Source of the DNA: Leucobacter sp. OH1287
Lineage (GTDB): Bacteria > Actinomycetota > Actinomycetes > Actinomycetales > Microbacteriaceae
Reading direction: 5' to 3'
Assembly (NCBI RefSeq): GCF_003859945.1
Contig: NZ_RQYM01000002.1
Span: 62,001 to 126,000, forward strand
Length of the DNA stretch: 64,000 nucleotides
Numbering within the stretch: position 1 is the stretch's first letter; every line of letters starts with the position of its first letter. Under the pieces are notes generated by a model that worked only from the letters and a program-made list of their open reading frames with translations, made no database searches and was not told the origin of the DNA. Shown here piece by piece: positions 1-8,999 of the stretch. The position numbers were made by a program, and so were the translations under genes.

Positions 1-1
1 G

Positions 2-382
2 AAAGAGATCACCTACATCCATGCTGAGGGCTTTGCCGCCGGTGAGTTGAAGCACGGCCCGATCGCGCTCATCGACCACGGTCAGCCGGTGTTCGTGCTC
101 GTGCCAAGCCCGCGCACCTCGCCGGTTATGCACTCGAAGGTTGTGTCAAATATTCAGGAGATTCGCGCGCGCGGTGCTCGCGTTATCTCGATCGTTGAGA
201 AGGGCGACACAGCGACGCTGCCGTACAGCGATGACGTGATCCGCCTGCCGCTCGCAGACCCAATGTTTGAGCCGCTGCTGCAGGTTATTCCGCTGCAGTG
301 GTTTGCGCTGGAGCTGTGCCAGGCGAAGGGCCTTGACGTGGATCAGCCACGCAACCTCGCAAAGTCGGTAACCGTCGAATAG
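2..382 (+). CDS. glmS: Glutamine-fructose-6-phosphate aminotransferase (isomerising), C-terminal part
   Basis: GlmS makes glucosamine-6-phosphate from fructose-6-phosphate and glutamine, the first step toward UDP-GlcNAc and peptidoglycan. Only the last 126 codons of the isomerase (SIS) domain lie in the window; the start is off the left edge. The opening residues contain the family motif AAGELKHGPIALI, and the protein ends in LAKSVTVE, the usual GlmS C-terminus with its active-site loop Lys. An internal ATG could be mistaken for a start, but the frame is open to the window edge. The position upstream of acpS and alr matches other Microbacteriaceae. Confidence 0.95.
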   Translation, partial: KEITYIHAEGFAAGELKHGPIALIDHGQPVFVLVPSPRTSPVMHSKVVSNIQEIRARGARVISIVEKGDTATLPYSDDVIRLPLADPMFEPLLQVIPLQWFALELCQAKGLDVDQPRNLAKSVTVE

Positions 383-470
383 GCGAGACTGAACCGCCAA
401 AGCAGGCTAGAGCACTCTGGGTTGGCGGATCGCGATGGTTGGGCAGAGAGCTAGGGTAGCGGGGTAGCTG

Positions 471-1001
471 GTGATCACCGGAATCGGAGTCGACACCGTC
501 GCTGTGACACGGTTCACCGCACAGCTGTGCCGCGCCCCGAGACTGCTGCCGCGGCTCTTCACCCCCGCCGAGCAGGGGCTGAAACCGGCTTCGCTCGCCG
601 CGCGTTTCGCCGCAAAAGAGACGCTAATCAAAGCGCTCGGCGGCAGCACGGTCGCGGGTCTCTCGCTCGGGTGGCACGATATTGAGATCCTTGGCGGATC
701 CGGCAAACCCCCAAGCTTCAAACAAACACCCCAGCTGCAGCGGGTTTTTGCGGCATTGCGGGTGGAGGCCGCGCACCTCTCACTGAGCCACGACGGCGAT
801 GTTGCAATCGCGTTTGTGGTGCTGGAGAATCTTACAGCACAGAACGCAGCGCCGGTCGGGGCCGAGGGGATCCGGCCGGCTGTTGAGAGACTGGGCTGGC
901 CCGAGGAGGCTCGGGCGACCGCTGAGAGACCGGCCTGGGTGGCTGATCCGGCCAGGGCTGAGCCTGCGAAACTGCCTGAGCGAACAGAGGGAGGCGGATA
1001 G
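471..1001 (+). CDS. acpS: Holo-[acyl-carrier-protein] synthase with C-terminal extension
   Basis: AcpS transfers 4'-phosphopantetheine from CoA to the acyl carrier protein. The GTG start leads directly into GIGVDTVAVTRF with the Mg-binding Asp, followed by RLFTPAEQGL and SLAARFAAKE with the second acidic ligand. The conserved fold ends near residue 124. About 50 further residues rich in Ala, Pro, Arg and Glu follow, which is unusual because the family is normally about 115-130 residues. The tail DNA holds a degenerate internal duplication (two GAGAGAC-GG-CTGG segments). The stop codon directly abuts the alr start, so the two genes are probably cotranscribed. The function of the tail is unknown. 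Confidence 0.9.
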   Translation: MITGIGVDTVAVTRFTAQLCRAPRLLPRLFTPAEQGLKPASLAARFAAKETLIKALGGSTVAGLSLGWHDIEILGGSGKPPSFKQTPQLQRVFAALRVEAAHLSLSHDGDVAIAFVVLENLTAQNAAPVGAEGIRPAVERLGWPEEARATAERPAWVADPARAEPAKLPERTEGGG

Positions 1002-2156
1002 ATGCGCACCGGAAACATGCGAATCGCGGAGGTCTCAACGGAGGCGATTAAACACAACGTTGAGACCGTAAAAGCCCTCACCCACGGCAATCTGATCGCG
1101 GTTGTGAAAGCGAACGGTTACGGGCACGGCGCGCTGATCGCCGCCGAGGCGGCGCTCGCGGGCGGTGCCACCCAGATCGGCGTCAGCGACCTGGAAGAGG
1201 CGATTAAACTGCGCGAGGGCGGTATCGCCGCACCAATCCTCTGCTGGCTACACGGCAGCGGCATAGATTTTCGGGAGGCGCTTAAACACCGTATCGAGAT
1301 CGGTGTCAGTCACCTGGAGCAGCTTGAGAGCGTTGCTGTGGCACAGCGACAGCTGGTTGATGACGGCGGGGAGGTTGGATCCGCCCCCGCAACCGTGCAG
1401 CTGAAACTTGACACGGGTTTAAGCCGCAACGGGGCTGCGCCCGCCGAGTGGGAGCAGCTGTTTGCTCTGGCGGCAGAGCTGGAACGGCAGGGGATTTTGC
1501 GGGTGCGAGGCATGTTCACGCACCTCGCGAACGCCGGCAGGGACGAGGATTTTTCGCAGGCGGCAGAGTTTGATCGGGCGGTTTATCTCGCGCAGCAGCA
1601 CGGACTGGATCCCGAACTGCTGCATGTGGCTGCATCGGCTGCGACCCTCACCCGCCCGGAGCTGCACTACAACACCGTGCGTGTCGGGGTGCTGTGCTAC
1701 GGGCTTAGCCCGTTCGCCGATAAAACCTCCGCTCAGCTGGGTTTGCGGCCCGCAATGCGGCTGAAGTCTGAGATTGTTGCGCTGCGGCAGGTGAGCGCTG
1801 GGACCGGTGTTTCTTACGGTTTTAACTGGCGGGCGCACAGCGACACGATTCTCGGGCTTGTGCCGGTCGGTTACGCGGACGGGATGCCGCGCGCGCTCAA
1901 CAACTCCGGCGCAACCGTGCTTATCCGCGGCAGGCGGCGGCAGATTGTCGGCAGAATCGGCATGGACCAGTGCATAATCGACCTCGGCGGCGACACAACC
2001 GATGTGCAGATTGGTGACGAGGTTGTGCTGTTCGGCGACCCCGCCCGCGGCGAGCCCCCGGTTGAGGACTGGGCAGACCGGCTCGGCACCATCAACTACG
2101 AGGTTGTTGCGAGCCTCGGTGAGCGCCCGGTGCGGATCGCGACAACCGCCTGGTAA
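1002..2156 (+). CDS. alr: Alanine racemase
   Basis: This PLP enzyme interconverts L- and D-alanine for peptidoglycan. The PLP lysine lies in VVKANGYGHG near the N-terminus. The second catalytic base, Tyr, is in GTGVSYGF, and the C-terminal beta-domain motif LVPVGYADGMPR follows. The length of 384 residues is typical. The ATG at 1002 has an AGGGAGG ribosome site at 987-993 inside the end of acpS. A second in-frame ATG at 1017 (MRIAEVSTEAIKHN) would give a product closer to many homologs, so the exact start is uncertain by five codons. Confidence 0.95.
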   Translation: MRTGNMRIAEVSTEAIKHNVETVKALTHGNLIAVVKANGYGHGALIAAEAALAGGATQIGVSDLEEAIKLREGGIAAPILCWLHGSGIDFREALKHRIEIGVSHLEQLESVAVAQRQLVDDGGEVGSAPATVQLKLDTGLSRNGAAPAEWEQLFALAAELERQGILRVRGMFTHLANAGRDEDFSQAAEFDRAVYLAQQHGLDPELLHVAASAATLTRPELHYNTVRVGVLCYGLSPFADKTSAQLGLRPAMRLKSEIVALRQVSAGTGVSYGFNWRAHSDTILGLVPVGYADGMPRALNNSGATVLIRGRRRQIVGRIGMDQCIIDLGGDTTDVQIGDEVVLFGDPARGEPPVEDWADRLGTINYEVVASLGERPVRIATTAW

Positions 2157-2186
2157 TCCGCTCCCTGTTTCACCAGTCAATGCCGC

Positions 2187-2192
2187 TAAAAT
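2187..2192 (+). promoter_or_regulatory. -10 box of a probable leaderless tsaE promoter
   Basis: TAAAAT is followed by exactly 6 nt and then the GTG start of tsaE. No purine-rich ribosome site precedes the start. The alr-tsaE gap is only 42 bp, so tsaE may be both read through and separately initiated. No good -35 box is visible. Confidence 0.5.
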
Positions 2193-2198
2193 TAGAGC

Positions 2199-2909
2199 GT
2201 GACTATCGAGGCAAAGATTACGGTCGCTGATCCGAGCGAGATGCGGCAGCTGGGCAGGCGGATCGGCGAGCTGCTGCGCGCGGCAGATCTGGTGCTGCTC
2301 ACTGGTGAGCTCGGTGCCGGGAAAACCACCCTGACCCGTGGAATTGGTGACGGGCTGGGTGTGCGTGGCCCGGTGACGAGCCCAACTTTCGTGCTCGCCC
2401 GCACCCACCCGAGCACGGTTGGCGGCCCGAAGCTTGTGCACATTGATGCCTACCGGCTTGAAACCAGCGCCGAACTTGAGGACCTCGACATTGACTTCGC
2501 AAACTCCGCGGTTGTTGCCGAGTGGGGTGACGGCCTGCTCGAAACCGGTGACAGTTATCTGCGGCTCGTGATTACGCGGCCGACCGGGGCTGATGAGGTT
2601 ATCGCGGCGGGCGAGGGCAGCTCGGCGGGCGAGGGCAGCTCGGCGGGCGGATCCGGTAAGGCACCGGGCGTACCAGGCGATGCCGCGGGTGAGCACGGCG
2701 GTGAGGCCAATGAGGACGCGGACGAGGAGCTGATCGAGCCGCGCACGGTTGAAATTACCGCGGCAGGCCCCCGCTGGACGGCGGCGGCGCTGCAGCAGAT
2801 AGTCGGCGACAGCGGCGAGACAGCCACCGCTGGCGGGCAGAACCAGACCTGTGGCGCAGAACACAATCACGCGGCATCCGAGAACAGTGAGGTACCCGAT
2901 GGGCGATAA
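2199..2909 (+). CDS. tsaE: tRNA threonylcarbamoyladenosine biosynthesis ATPase TsaE, with low-complexity insertion
   Basis: TsaE is the P-loop ATPase that works with TsaB and TsaD to install t6A37 in ANN-decoding tRNAs. The Walker A is GELGAGKTTLTRG. VTSPTFVL, LVHIDAYRL and EWGDGLL follow in family order. The usual C-terminal strand RTVEITAAGPRW is displaced by an insertion of about 40 Gly/Ala/Ser/Glu residues (around 132-180). The insertion DNA has two 18-bp direct repeats (2607-2642) followed by a GGATCC. At 236 residues it is longer than the usual 150-200. The 3' end overlaps tsaB by 11 bp. Confidence 0.92.
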   Translation: MTIEAKITVADPSEMRQLGRRIGELLRAADLVLLTGELGAGKTTLTRGIGDGLGVRGPVTSPTFVLARTHPSTVGGPKLVHIDAYRLETSAELEDLDIDFANSAVVAEWGDGLLETGDSYLRLVITRPTGADEVIAAGEGSSAGEGSSAGGSGKAPGVPGDAAGEHGGEANEDADEELIEPRTVEITAAGPRWTAAALQQIVGDSGETATAGGQNQTCGAEHNHAASENSEVPDGR

Positions 2910-3669
2910 CAACGACAACGCGGCCGAGCGCGAGTTCCGCATTAAAACCGGCAGGGTGCCGCTCGGCATTCCCGGGCAGGCACTGCTCGCGATTGACACC
3001 TCGCTCGGTACCGTCGTCGCGGTCAGCAACGGCGACCGTGCCTGGGAGTTTGCGAGCGATGATCCACTCGCGCACGCGGAGGTAATCGGGGATTTAATCG
3101 AGAAAGCGCTGGAGGCGGCGGAGCTGACATCCGCCGATGTTACGGGCGTTGTGATGGGCACAGGCCCGGGCTCGTTCACGGGGCTGCGGATCGGCATGGC
3201 CGCCGCACACGGTTTCGCTGCCGGGCAGAACATCCCGCTTTTGCCGCTTCTCAGCCACGAGGCAAGCGCCGCCGAGTATTTCTGGTCTGCCGAGGCGGGC
3301 AAACGGACCCGCGTCAGGATTGTGCAGGACGCTAGACGACGCGAACTGTTTGTCACCGACTACGTGAAAACCGCGCCGACGGGGGAGTCGCTGGGAGAGA
3401 AAATCGGCACCGCGATTAGTGCCCTGTTCGGTGGTTTCCTTGAAGAAAACCCGGTGACCGATGAGGGGCCGACGTGCGTTGACGGGCCGCGGGTGGTCGC
3501 GCGTGAGGGTTACGAGCCGAGCGACAACGATCACACACCCGAGGCGGTTAGCGGTATCGCGCTGCTCAGGCTCGCTGCCAGCAGGCTCGCCTGGAACACC
3601 GATTTTGAATCACCCGAGCCGGTCTATCTGCGCGACCCCGACGTGCGTGCGCCGCAGCAGCCCCGCTAA
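2899..3669 (+). CDS. tsaB: tRNA threonylcarbamoyladenosine biosynthesis protein TsaB
   Basis: TsaB is the non-catalytic ASKHA-fold partner of TsaD in t6A synthesis. The start chosen is ATG 2899 (MGDNNDNAAE), inside the end of tsaE, because the upstream in-frame ATG at 2851 lies deep inside tsaE. LLAIDTSLGTVVAV is the family N-terminal motif, here about 24 residues in, so there is a short N-terminal extension. VVMGTGPGSFTGLRIGMAAAHG is the dimer and ATP-cleft motif. The length of 256 residues is normal. Confidence 0.9.
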   Translation: MGDNNDNAAEREFRIKTGRVPLGIPGQALLAIDTSLGTVVAVSNGDRAWEFASDDPLAHAEVIGDLIEKALEAAELTSADVTGVVMGTGPGSFTGLRIGMAAAHGFAAGQNIPLLPLLSHEASAAEYFWSAEAGKRTRVRIVQDARRRELFVTDYVKTAPTGESLGEKIGTAISALFGGFLEENPVTDEGPTCVDGPRVVAREGYEPSDNDHTPEAVSGIALLRLAASRLAWNTDFESPEPVYLRDPDVRAPQQPR

Positions 3670-3738
3670 ACCGGCGGGCAGCAGAACGGCAGCGGCACAG
3701 GCAGCACAGGGCAAGACAGGGCAACACAGGGCAGCAGA

Positions 3739-4329
3739 ATGGTTAACAGCGTTAAACCCGATTCAGGCGGTGGGCGGATCCAGCAGGACCGGCCCGCTGA
3801 GGTGCTGGGCTCTGCAGGGCTTGGTGGGCGGATCCGCCCCACAACCCCCGCGGACACCGCGGCAATCGCACGGCTTGAGCCCCTGATTTTTGGGGATGAC
3901 GCCTGGAGCCCACAGCTGGTTGCGAGCGAGCTTGCCGCGCCATACCGCAGCTATTTTACGCTGGAGATCGCGGGCGAGGTTGCCGGTTATGCGGGGCTGT
4001 TCGTGGCGGGCAGTGAGGCGGACGTGCAGACGATCGCGGTTGCAGCCGAGCAGCGGGGAAGGGGCTGGGGTAAGAAACTGTTTGTCGCGCTGCTGGCGGA
4101 GGCTGAGCGGCAGCGGGTGAAACAGCTGTTTCTTGAGGTGCGGGCCGATAATCCCGCGGCGATCGGCCTCTACAGTGCTTTCGGGTTCGCGGAGATCGCG
4201 ATCCGGCCAAACTACTATCAGCCGAGCGGGGTTGATGCGCTGATTATGCGCGCGGACCTGCGCTCGCCGAAAACCACTAACCCGCTGCGGGCGGCTGAGT
4301 CTGCGGCGTCTGAGAACGAGGAGTCTTAG
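3739..4329 (+). CDS. rimI: Ribosomal-protein S18-alanine N-acetyltransferase (GNAT)
   Basis: RimI acetylates the N-terminus of ribosomal protein S18. The GNAT acetyl-CoA motif is visible as AAEQRGRGWGKKLF, followed by VRADNPAAIGLYSAFGF. The family domain begins at IRPTTPADTAAI, about residue 33. The first 32 residues are encoded by DNA carrying two perfect copies of the 13-mer GGTGGGCGGATCC (3769-3781 and 3823-3835) and look like an added segment. A later start is therefore possible. The upstream gap 3670-3738 is full of ACAGGGCA-type repeats. Its place between tsaB and tsaD is the classical order. Confidence 0.88.
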   Translation: MVNSVKPDSGGGRIQQDRPAEVLGSAGLGGRIRPTTPADTAAIARLEPLIFGDDAWSPQLVASELAAPYRSYFTLEIAGEVAGYAGLFVAGSEADVQTIAVAAEQRGRGWGKKLFVALLAEAERQRVKQLFLEVRADNPAAIGLYSAFGFAEIAIRPNYYQPSGVDALIMRADLRSPKTTNPLRAAESAASENEES

Positions 4330-4332
4330 GGA

Positions 4333-5442
4333 GTGACAGCAGAGACAGCGCAGGCAGCAGAGGCAGCGCCAGCAGAAACAGCAGAGAACCAGAAGCTGGC
4401 GCCGATTGTGCTGGGCATCGAAACCAGCTGTGACGAAACCGGTGTGGGGATTGTGCGCGGCACCGAGCTGCTGGCGAACGTTATCGCCTCGTCGATGGCG
4501 GAGCACGCCAGATACGGCGGTGTTGTGCCGGAGGTCGCTGCACGCGCCCACCTGGAGGCGCTCGACGGGACAATCGCCGAGGCCGTCTCAACCGCAGGCA
4601 TTACGCTGCAGGACATTGACGCGGTCGCTGTCACCTGCGGGCCGGGACTTGCCGGCGCGCTGATGGTCGGGGTTGCCGCCGCAAAGGGGCTCGCGCTGTC
4701 GCTTGATGTGCCGCTGTACGCGGTAAACCACCTGGTCGGGCACGTCGGCGCCGAACTGTTAAGCGCCGATAAACCGCTTGAACTCCCAACCATCGCGCTG
4801 CTCGTCAGCGGCGGCCACACCTCGCTCCTGCACGTTCGAGACCTGGTCAGCGATGTTGAGATGCTGGGCGAAACCGTTGACGATGCCGCCGGTGAGGCGT
4901 TCGACAAGGTCGCGCGCGTGCTCGGTCTGCCGTATCCGGGCGGGCCGCACATCGACAAACTGGCTGCGGCGGGCGACCCCAACGCGATCCGCTTCCCGCG
5001 CGGGCTCAGCAAGAGCAGTGATATGGCGGCTCACCGCTACGATTTCTCCTTCTCGGGTCTAAAAACCTCGGTCGCGAGGTGGGTTGAGAAGCGCACCGCG
5101 CTCGGTGAGGAGGTGCCGCACGCTGACGTTGCCGCGAGTTTCCGTGAGGCGGTGTGCGATGTGCTGCTCACCAAGGCGGTTAACGCCTGTGTGGATCGCG
5201 GTGTCCCCAGGCTGCTGCTCGGCGGCGGCGTTGTTGCCAACCAGCGTCTGCGTGAGCTCGCGGCTGAACGGTGCCAGGCCGCGGGCATTGAGTTGCGGAT
5301 CCCGCCATTCAGCCTCTGCACCGACAACGGCGCGATGATTGCCTCGCTCGGTGCGCAGCTGATTATGGCTGGTAAAGAACCCTCGACGCTCAGTTTTGGA
5401 GCTGACTCAACGCTTCCCGTGACCGAGGTGCAGGTGCACTAG
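4333..5442 (+). CDS. tsaD: tRNA N6-adenosine threonylcarbamoyltransferase TsaD
   Basis: TsaD is the catalytic ASKHA enzyme that transfers threonylcarbamoyl to A37 of tRNA. The GTG start lies 3 bp after the rimI stop. [12 protein letters not shown] is the N-terminal motif, with [17 protein letters not shown] next. NHLVGH holds the two metal-binding His, [11 protein letters not shown] the phosphate loop, and CTDNGAMIA the third metal ligand. The length of 369 residues is slightly long because of an Ala/Glu-rich N-terminal leader. The last 53 bp overlap the convergent glycosyltransferase gene. Confidence 0.95.
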   Translation: MTAETAQAAEAAPAETAENQKLAPIVLGIETSCDETGVGIVRGTELLANVIASSMAEHARYGGVVPEVAARAHLEALDGTIAEAVSTAGITLQDIDAVAVTCGPGLAGALMVGVAAAKGLALSLDVPLYAVNHLVGHVGAELLSADKPLELPTIALLVSGGHTSLLHVRDLVSDVEMLGETVDDAAGEAFDKVARVLGLPYPGGPHIDKLAAAGDPNAIRFPRGLSKSSDMAAHRYDFSFSGLKTSVARWVEKRTALGEEVPHADVAASFREAVCDVLLTKAVNACVDRGVPRLLLGGGVVANQRLRELAAERCQAAGIELRIPPFSLCTDNGAMIASLGAQLIMAGKEPSTLSFGADSTLPVTEVQVH

Positions 5443-6484
5443 CGAGCCGGTTTTGAAACACGAACCGCCTCTGCGCAGCGTAGCTGGCGAGGAACAAAAC
5501 CACTTCGACCGCGATCTTTGCGGGAAGCAGCGGCAGATCGAGCAGGGTCACAAGCAGCTCCAGCAGCAGCCAGTTAGCCGCCAAGAGTGCGATAGCGAGA
5601 GCGATATAGCGTTTTGCCTGACCGCCCAGCTCGCTGCGCTGCCGGTGTTTGCCAAAGATCACGCGGTTGAGACTGAAGTTTGTGACACCGCTCACAACCC
5701 TGGCTAAAACAATCGATGGGGCCAGTATGCCAAATGCGGCATAGCAGATGTGCAGGGTTACCGTGTCGACCAGGAACCCGATTAGTGAGCTGCTTGAAAA
5801 CAAAAGCACCGGGGTTAGTACCCGCAGCGAGTCAAGCACCGGCCGAAAGTGCGAGCCGCTGTTGTTGTTTTCGCAAACGGTTGTGATCGGTATCTCTTTA
5901 ATCCGATAGCCCTGGCGGCCAGCGTAGAGCAGCTGATTATGCTCATACTCGTAGCGGGATCCGCTAAGCTGTAGCAGCCACTCAAGCGTGCTGTGTTTAA
6001 ACCCGCGCAAACCGGTTTGGGTGTCGCTCAGACGCATCTGGGTTGCAAAACCGAAAACACCCCTGGCGACCGCGTTTCCGATCCGGGATTTTAGCGGGGT
6101 GTCTGCCCCGAAGCTGCGTCCGCCGAGCACAATCTCACTGTCACCGTCCCGGGTTTCTGTTGCAACCCGTAAAATATCGTAGACCTCGTGTTGCCCATCA
6201 GCGTCAGCGGTCACAACCGCTGCTGCGGCACGGCCAGGGCTTTCACCGGAGAGAGTGAGAATGTGCTTGAAGCCCGTCTTTAGCGCCTCACCCTTGCCGA
6301 GGTTTACCGGGTGGGTTAGCACGGTGCAGCCAGCAGCGGCAACGGCGGAGAACACCGGAGCGCAGTCGGTGCCGGATCCGTCATCGACCACCACGATTTG
6401 CCATGACGGCCGCACCTGTTTGAGCGCCTGCACCAGCTGCAGCAGCTGCGCATCGGGCATATATGCCGGAATCAGTATATACAT
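5390..6484 (-). CDS. Family 2 glycosyltransferase fused to GtrA-like membrane domain
   Basis: The N-terminal half is a GT-A fold ([35 protein letters not shown]) like polyprenyl-phosphate sugar transferases. From about residue 225 the protein has four hydrophobic segments of the GtrA type ([33 protein letters not shown]). The likely role is moving a sugar onto or across the membrane on a lipid carrier for wall polysaccharide. The substrate is not readable. Its ATG overlaps the stop of the upstream phosphodiester glycosidase gene by one base, indicating coupling. The C-terminal tail runs 53 bp into the tsaD 3' end. Confidence 0.85.
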   Translation of the reverse strand: MYILIPAYMPDAQLLQLVQALKQVRPSWQIVVVDDGSGTDCAPVFSAVAAAGCTVLTHPVNLGKGEALKTGFKHILTLSGESPGRAAAAVVTADADGQHEVYDILRVATETRDGDSEIVLGGRSFGADTPLKSRIGNAVARGVFGFATQMRLSDTQTGLRGFKHSTLEWLLQLSGSRYEYEHNQLLYAGRQGYRIKEIPITTVCENNNSGSHFRPVLDSLRVLTPVLLFSSSSLIGFLVDTVTLHICYAAFGILAPSIVLARVVSGVTNFSLNRVIFGKHRQRSELGGQAKRYIALAIALLAANWLLLELLVTLLDLPLLPAKIAVEVVLFLASYAAQRRFVFQNRLASAPAPRSREALSQLQN

Positions 6485-7565
6485 TAGCTGACCGTCACTG
6501 TCGCGTCGCTTGCTGCGACATAGAGGATGTCGCTTGTGCCGCGCTCGGATCCGCCACGGTTTGACGGGGTGTTTACCACCTCGCCGTTTGCGTACATGGT
6601 TGTGGATCCGCCGCCGTCGAGGTTGTAAGCGGTTTGCGCCCCGAGGTTCCGGAGTATCTCGGCAAGCTCTGTCATGGTTGCTCCGTCGGAGGTGCTGGAG
6701 CGACCGTCAACGGCGACAAAAATAATCGTGTCGGAGTCGACGATGCCGATTGCGGTGCGCGGGTGGCTGCCCTGCACGGAGTGGTTGCCGAAGTTGGTGT
6801 CGATTTCCACCTCGTCGATGCCCTCGATCACTTCGCCGTCGCTCACCAGCGCCGGCCCGAACGACAGGGTCTGCCAGACGCCGTCGGCGATTAGTTCGGC
6901 GGCGGTTGTCTCGGTTTCGTCATAGATTTTGGCGGATCCGTCAGCGTAGATCGCAAGCCCCTCACGCTCACCGCTGTCGCGGTAGACAACACCGTTACGG
7001 ATCACAATGCCGGTGTCGCGGAAACCGTAATAGTCACCGTTGATCGCAAAAATCGCGTTGTTGGCGGCGGCGATTGCGCTGGTGTCCTCGATAATGTTTT
7101 GCCCGAACTGGTCGTTTACGAACGCGGATTTAAGCTGGGTTATGTCGGCGAGATTCAGGGTTGCAACGTGGTAGGTTGTGCTGCCGTCAGCGGTTGTTTT
7201 TTTTCAACGGTGATGCTCGCCTGCTCGGCGACGTTGTTGCTCTGGGTGATAACGCTCTGGTTCGCCGCCGTCTGCTGGCTCGCGTTCGCAACCTGCACAT
7301 CGGGAATAAGATACCGGTCAGCTGCCCAGTAGGCGGCACCGCCGAGGACGGTTGTGACGGCGATAGCGCTGCCGAGCAGCAGGTTGCGGATCCGCCGTCG
7401 CGGGCGCTGCGTCGCCGCGCTGCCCGTCGCTGTGGCATCAGCCACTGCGTCAGAGGGAGCCGGGTGCGCTGCAGCACTGCCGGGGCCTGCGCTGCTGAGG
7501 TCAGCGCCGCCGGGGAAGGAGCTGGTTGGGGAGTCGTTGGCTGTGTTTCTGGTGTTGCTGTTCAT
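6484..7565 (-). CDS. Phosphodiester glycosidase (NAGPA-type), frameshifted at an A8 run
   Basis: Reading from ATG at 7565, a basic stretch (RPRRRIRN) and a membrane anchor precede a stalk. After VEKK at about 7200 the frame ends in a stop. The -1 frame continues without interruption as TTADGSTTYHVATLNLADIT, then NAIFAINGDYYGF, YNLDGGGSTTMYANG and GTSDILYVAA, which are hallmarks of NAGPA/DUF2233 phosphodiester glycosidases. The break is a run of eight A (8 T at 7197-7204 on the plus strand). It reads GAA AAA AAA C, a slippery A AAA AAA context. One more A, or a -1 slip, restores a protein of about 360 residues. It may be a sequencing error, phase variation, programmed slippage or decay. Confidence 0.8.
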
Positions 7566-7638
7566 AGCAACCAGTCAACAGCTGGCTGCTATGAGAGTTT
7601 TATGGTTGATTTATGAAAGTGCTGAAACCTTTGTGCCG

Positions 7639-8778
7639 CTAGTCCTCTTCGATCTGCCCGATCGGCTCGTGCTTCTCCGCCTGGAAGCGGTCCTCGTTGC
7701 GGCCCTTCGCCCAGTAGCCAGAGATTGACAGCTGGTTGCGCGGCTGCTGCCGCTGCCGGAGCAGTCGCCGCAGCGCCTTAATGTTGCCGCGCTCGCCGTG
7801 CGCAAACACCTGCACGCCGCCGGACCCGAGATCGGGGAGGTCGAGATCCGCAAAAGCGTCAGCCATGTGTGTGTCGCTGACCGGATAGTTTGGCACAACA
7901 AGCCACTGTGTCCGGACGTTTTCACCCGCGGGGATTTCCAGCTGCTCGGACTCGTGAGCGACAAAAATAACAACCTCTGCTCGCGCAGCAGGGTTATCCG
8001 CCAGCAGCTGCTCAACCGAGTGACTGATCGCGGAGATTGCGGCGTTATCGCCAATAAACACGTGCGACAGCAGCGGATCCGGTCGGTATTTGCCGCCTGG
8101 ACCGAGCAGCGCAACCTGGTCGCCGACCGCAACACTGCGAGCCCAAGTGCCGCCAACCCCGACGGAGCCGTGCACAACCACGTTAATGTCGATGCTGTCG
8201 TCGTTAACCCGCCTAACCGAGTAGGTGCGCTTCACCGGCCGCAGGTGGGATGGCAGCGCATCCAGCTGATAGGGTGGCACCAGCCCACTCTGTGTTGTAG
8301 GCAGCAGCAGTTTAACGTAGGCGTCCGTGAACTCGTTCGGGGTAAAGCCCGCGAACCCGTCGCCGCCCAGCCGCAGCTCAACCAGGTGCGGGGTCAGTTC
8401 GGTGCGCTTTAAAACCGTCAGCACGTGCTGTTTCCGCTTCGGTTTAACCGGGCGATCCGCGCTCGGCAAAATGCCCTGCGAACGGTAGAAAACTGTTGTG
8501 TGAGCGGCCTCTGCGGCGGCTTCGTCCGGCACCTCAACGGCGCCCTGAGAGGCGCCCCGCGCTGGATCCACGCCGCCCCGCGTCGGATCCACACCGCCGT
8601 CTCTTAGACCCGCGCCACCAACCAGCGCCGCCTGCCCCGCCGCAACAACCGCGGCGTCAGCTGCCTTGTACGCGTACTTAGCAGCTTTGCGTGCGTATTT
8701 TTCGGCCTTGTATGCCGCGCGGTGCGCCCAGTACTCTGGGGTGGACTTGTCAAACTGCTTGTACGGTTTATGAGACAT
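7639..8778 (-). CDS. Siderophore-interacting protein (FAD-dependent ferric-siderophore reductase)
   Basis: The FAD-binding motif RTYSVR and the SIP C-terminal domain (VFIGDNAAISAI, VFAHGERGNIKALRRLL, ISGYWAKGRNEDRF) identify a cytoplasmic siderophore-interacting flavoreductase that releases iron from imported ferric siderophores. The C-terminal helix with R and Y/W contacts is intact. The first 110 or so residues are not part of the family: a Lys/Ala/Tyr-rich helical segment, then a GGVDP repeat encoded by a 21-bp tandem duplication containing GGATCC (8564 and 8585). No siderophore transporter is nearby. Confidence 0.9.
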   Translation of the reverse strand: MSHKPYKQFDKSTPEYWAHRAAYKAEKYARKAAKYAYKAADAAVVAAGQAALVGGAGLRDGGVDPTRGGVDPARGASQGAVEVPDEAAAEAAHTTVFYRSQGILPSADRPVKPKRKQHVLTVLKRTELTPHLVELRLGGDGFAGFTPNEFTDAYVKLLLPTTQSGLVPPYQLDALPSHLRPVKRTYSVRRVNDDSIDINVVVHGSVGVGGTWARSVAVGDQVALLGPGGKYRPDPLLSHVFIGDNAAISAISHSVEQLLADNPAARAEVVIFVAHESEQLEIPAGENVRTQWLVVPNYPVSDTHMADAFADLDLPDLGSGGVQVFAHGERGNIKALRRLLRQRQQPRNQLSISGYWAKGRNEDRFQAEKHEPIGQIEED

Positions 8779-8784
8779 AACACA

Positions 8785-8790
8785 ATGCTA
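8785..8790 (-). promoter_or_regulatory. -10 box of a probable leaderless promoter for the siderophore-interacting protein
   Basis: On the minus strand TAGCAT is followed by 6 nt and then the ATG at 8778. No ribosome site is present between them. Confidence 0.5.
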
Positions 8791-8816
8791 CGCCCATTCT
8801 CGGGTTTGCGCTATGC

Positions 8817-8865
8817 GGTGGGCGGATCCACCCCCGCCACCAATCTCGCTGCGGTGGGCGGATCC
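8817..8865. repeat. Two direct copies of GGTGGGCGGATCC, 36 bp apart
   Basis: The 13-mer occurs perfectly at 8817-8829 and 8853-8865 between divergent genes. The same 13-mer occurs twice at the start of rimI. It lies upstream of the leaderless promoter of the siderophore-interacting protein. The function is unknown. Confidence 0.6.
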
Positions 8866-8999
8866 GCACCCGCAGCCAAGTCCGCTGCAGCGTGCTGTAC
8901 CTCGCTGCGCGCGTTGCGCTTTCTAAAACCGCAGAAATCTCGTATTATTGACAATCGTTCCACTGTGAACCGGTTACTTTACGATTCCCCCGGTCGCAG

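Noticed and set aside
1419-3356. A 645-codon open frame on the minus strand opposite alr, tsaE and tsaB
   Set aside because: It has no family motifs and is Pro/Arg/Ala-rich. It runs antisense to three well-supported genes. It arises from high GC content.
3763-4551. A 262-codon minus-strand frame opposite rimI and tsaD
   Set aside because: Shadow of real genes. No start signals and biased composition (Arg, Cys, Leu runs).
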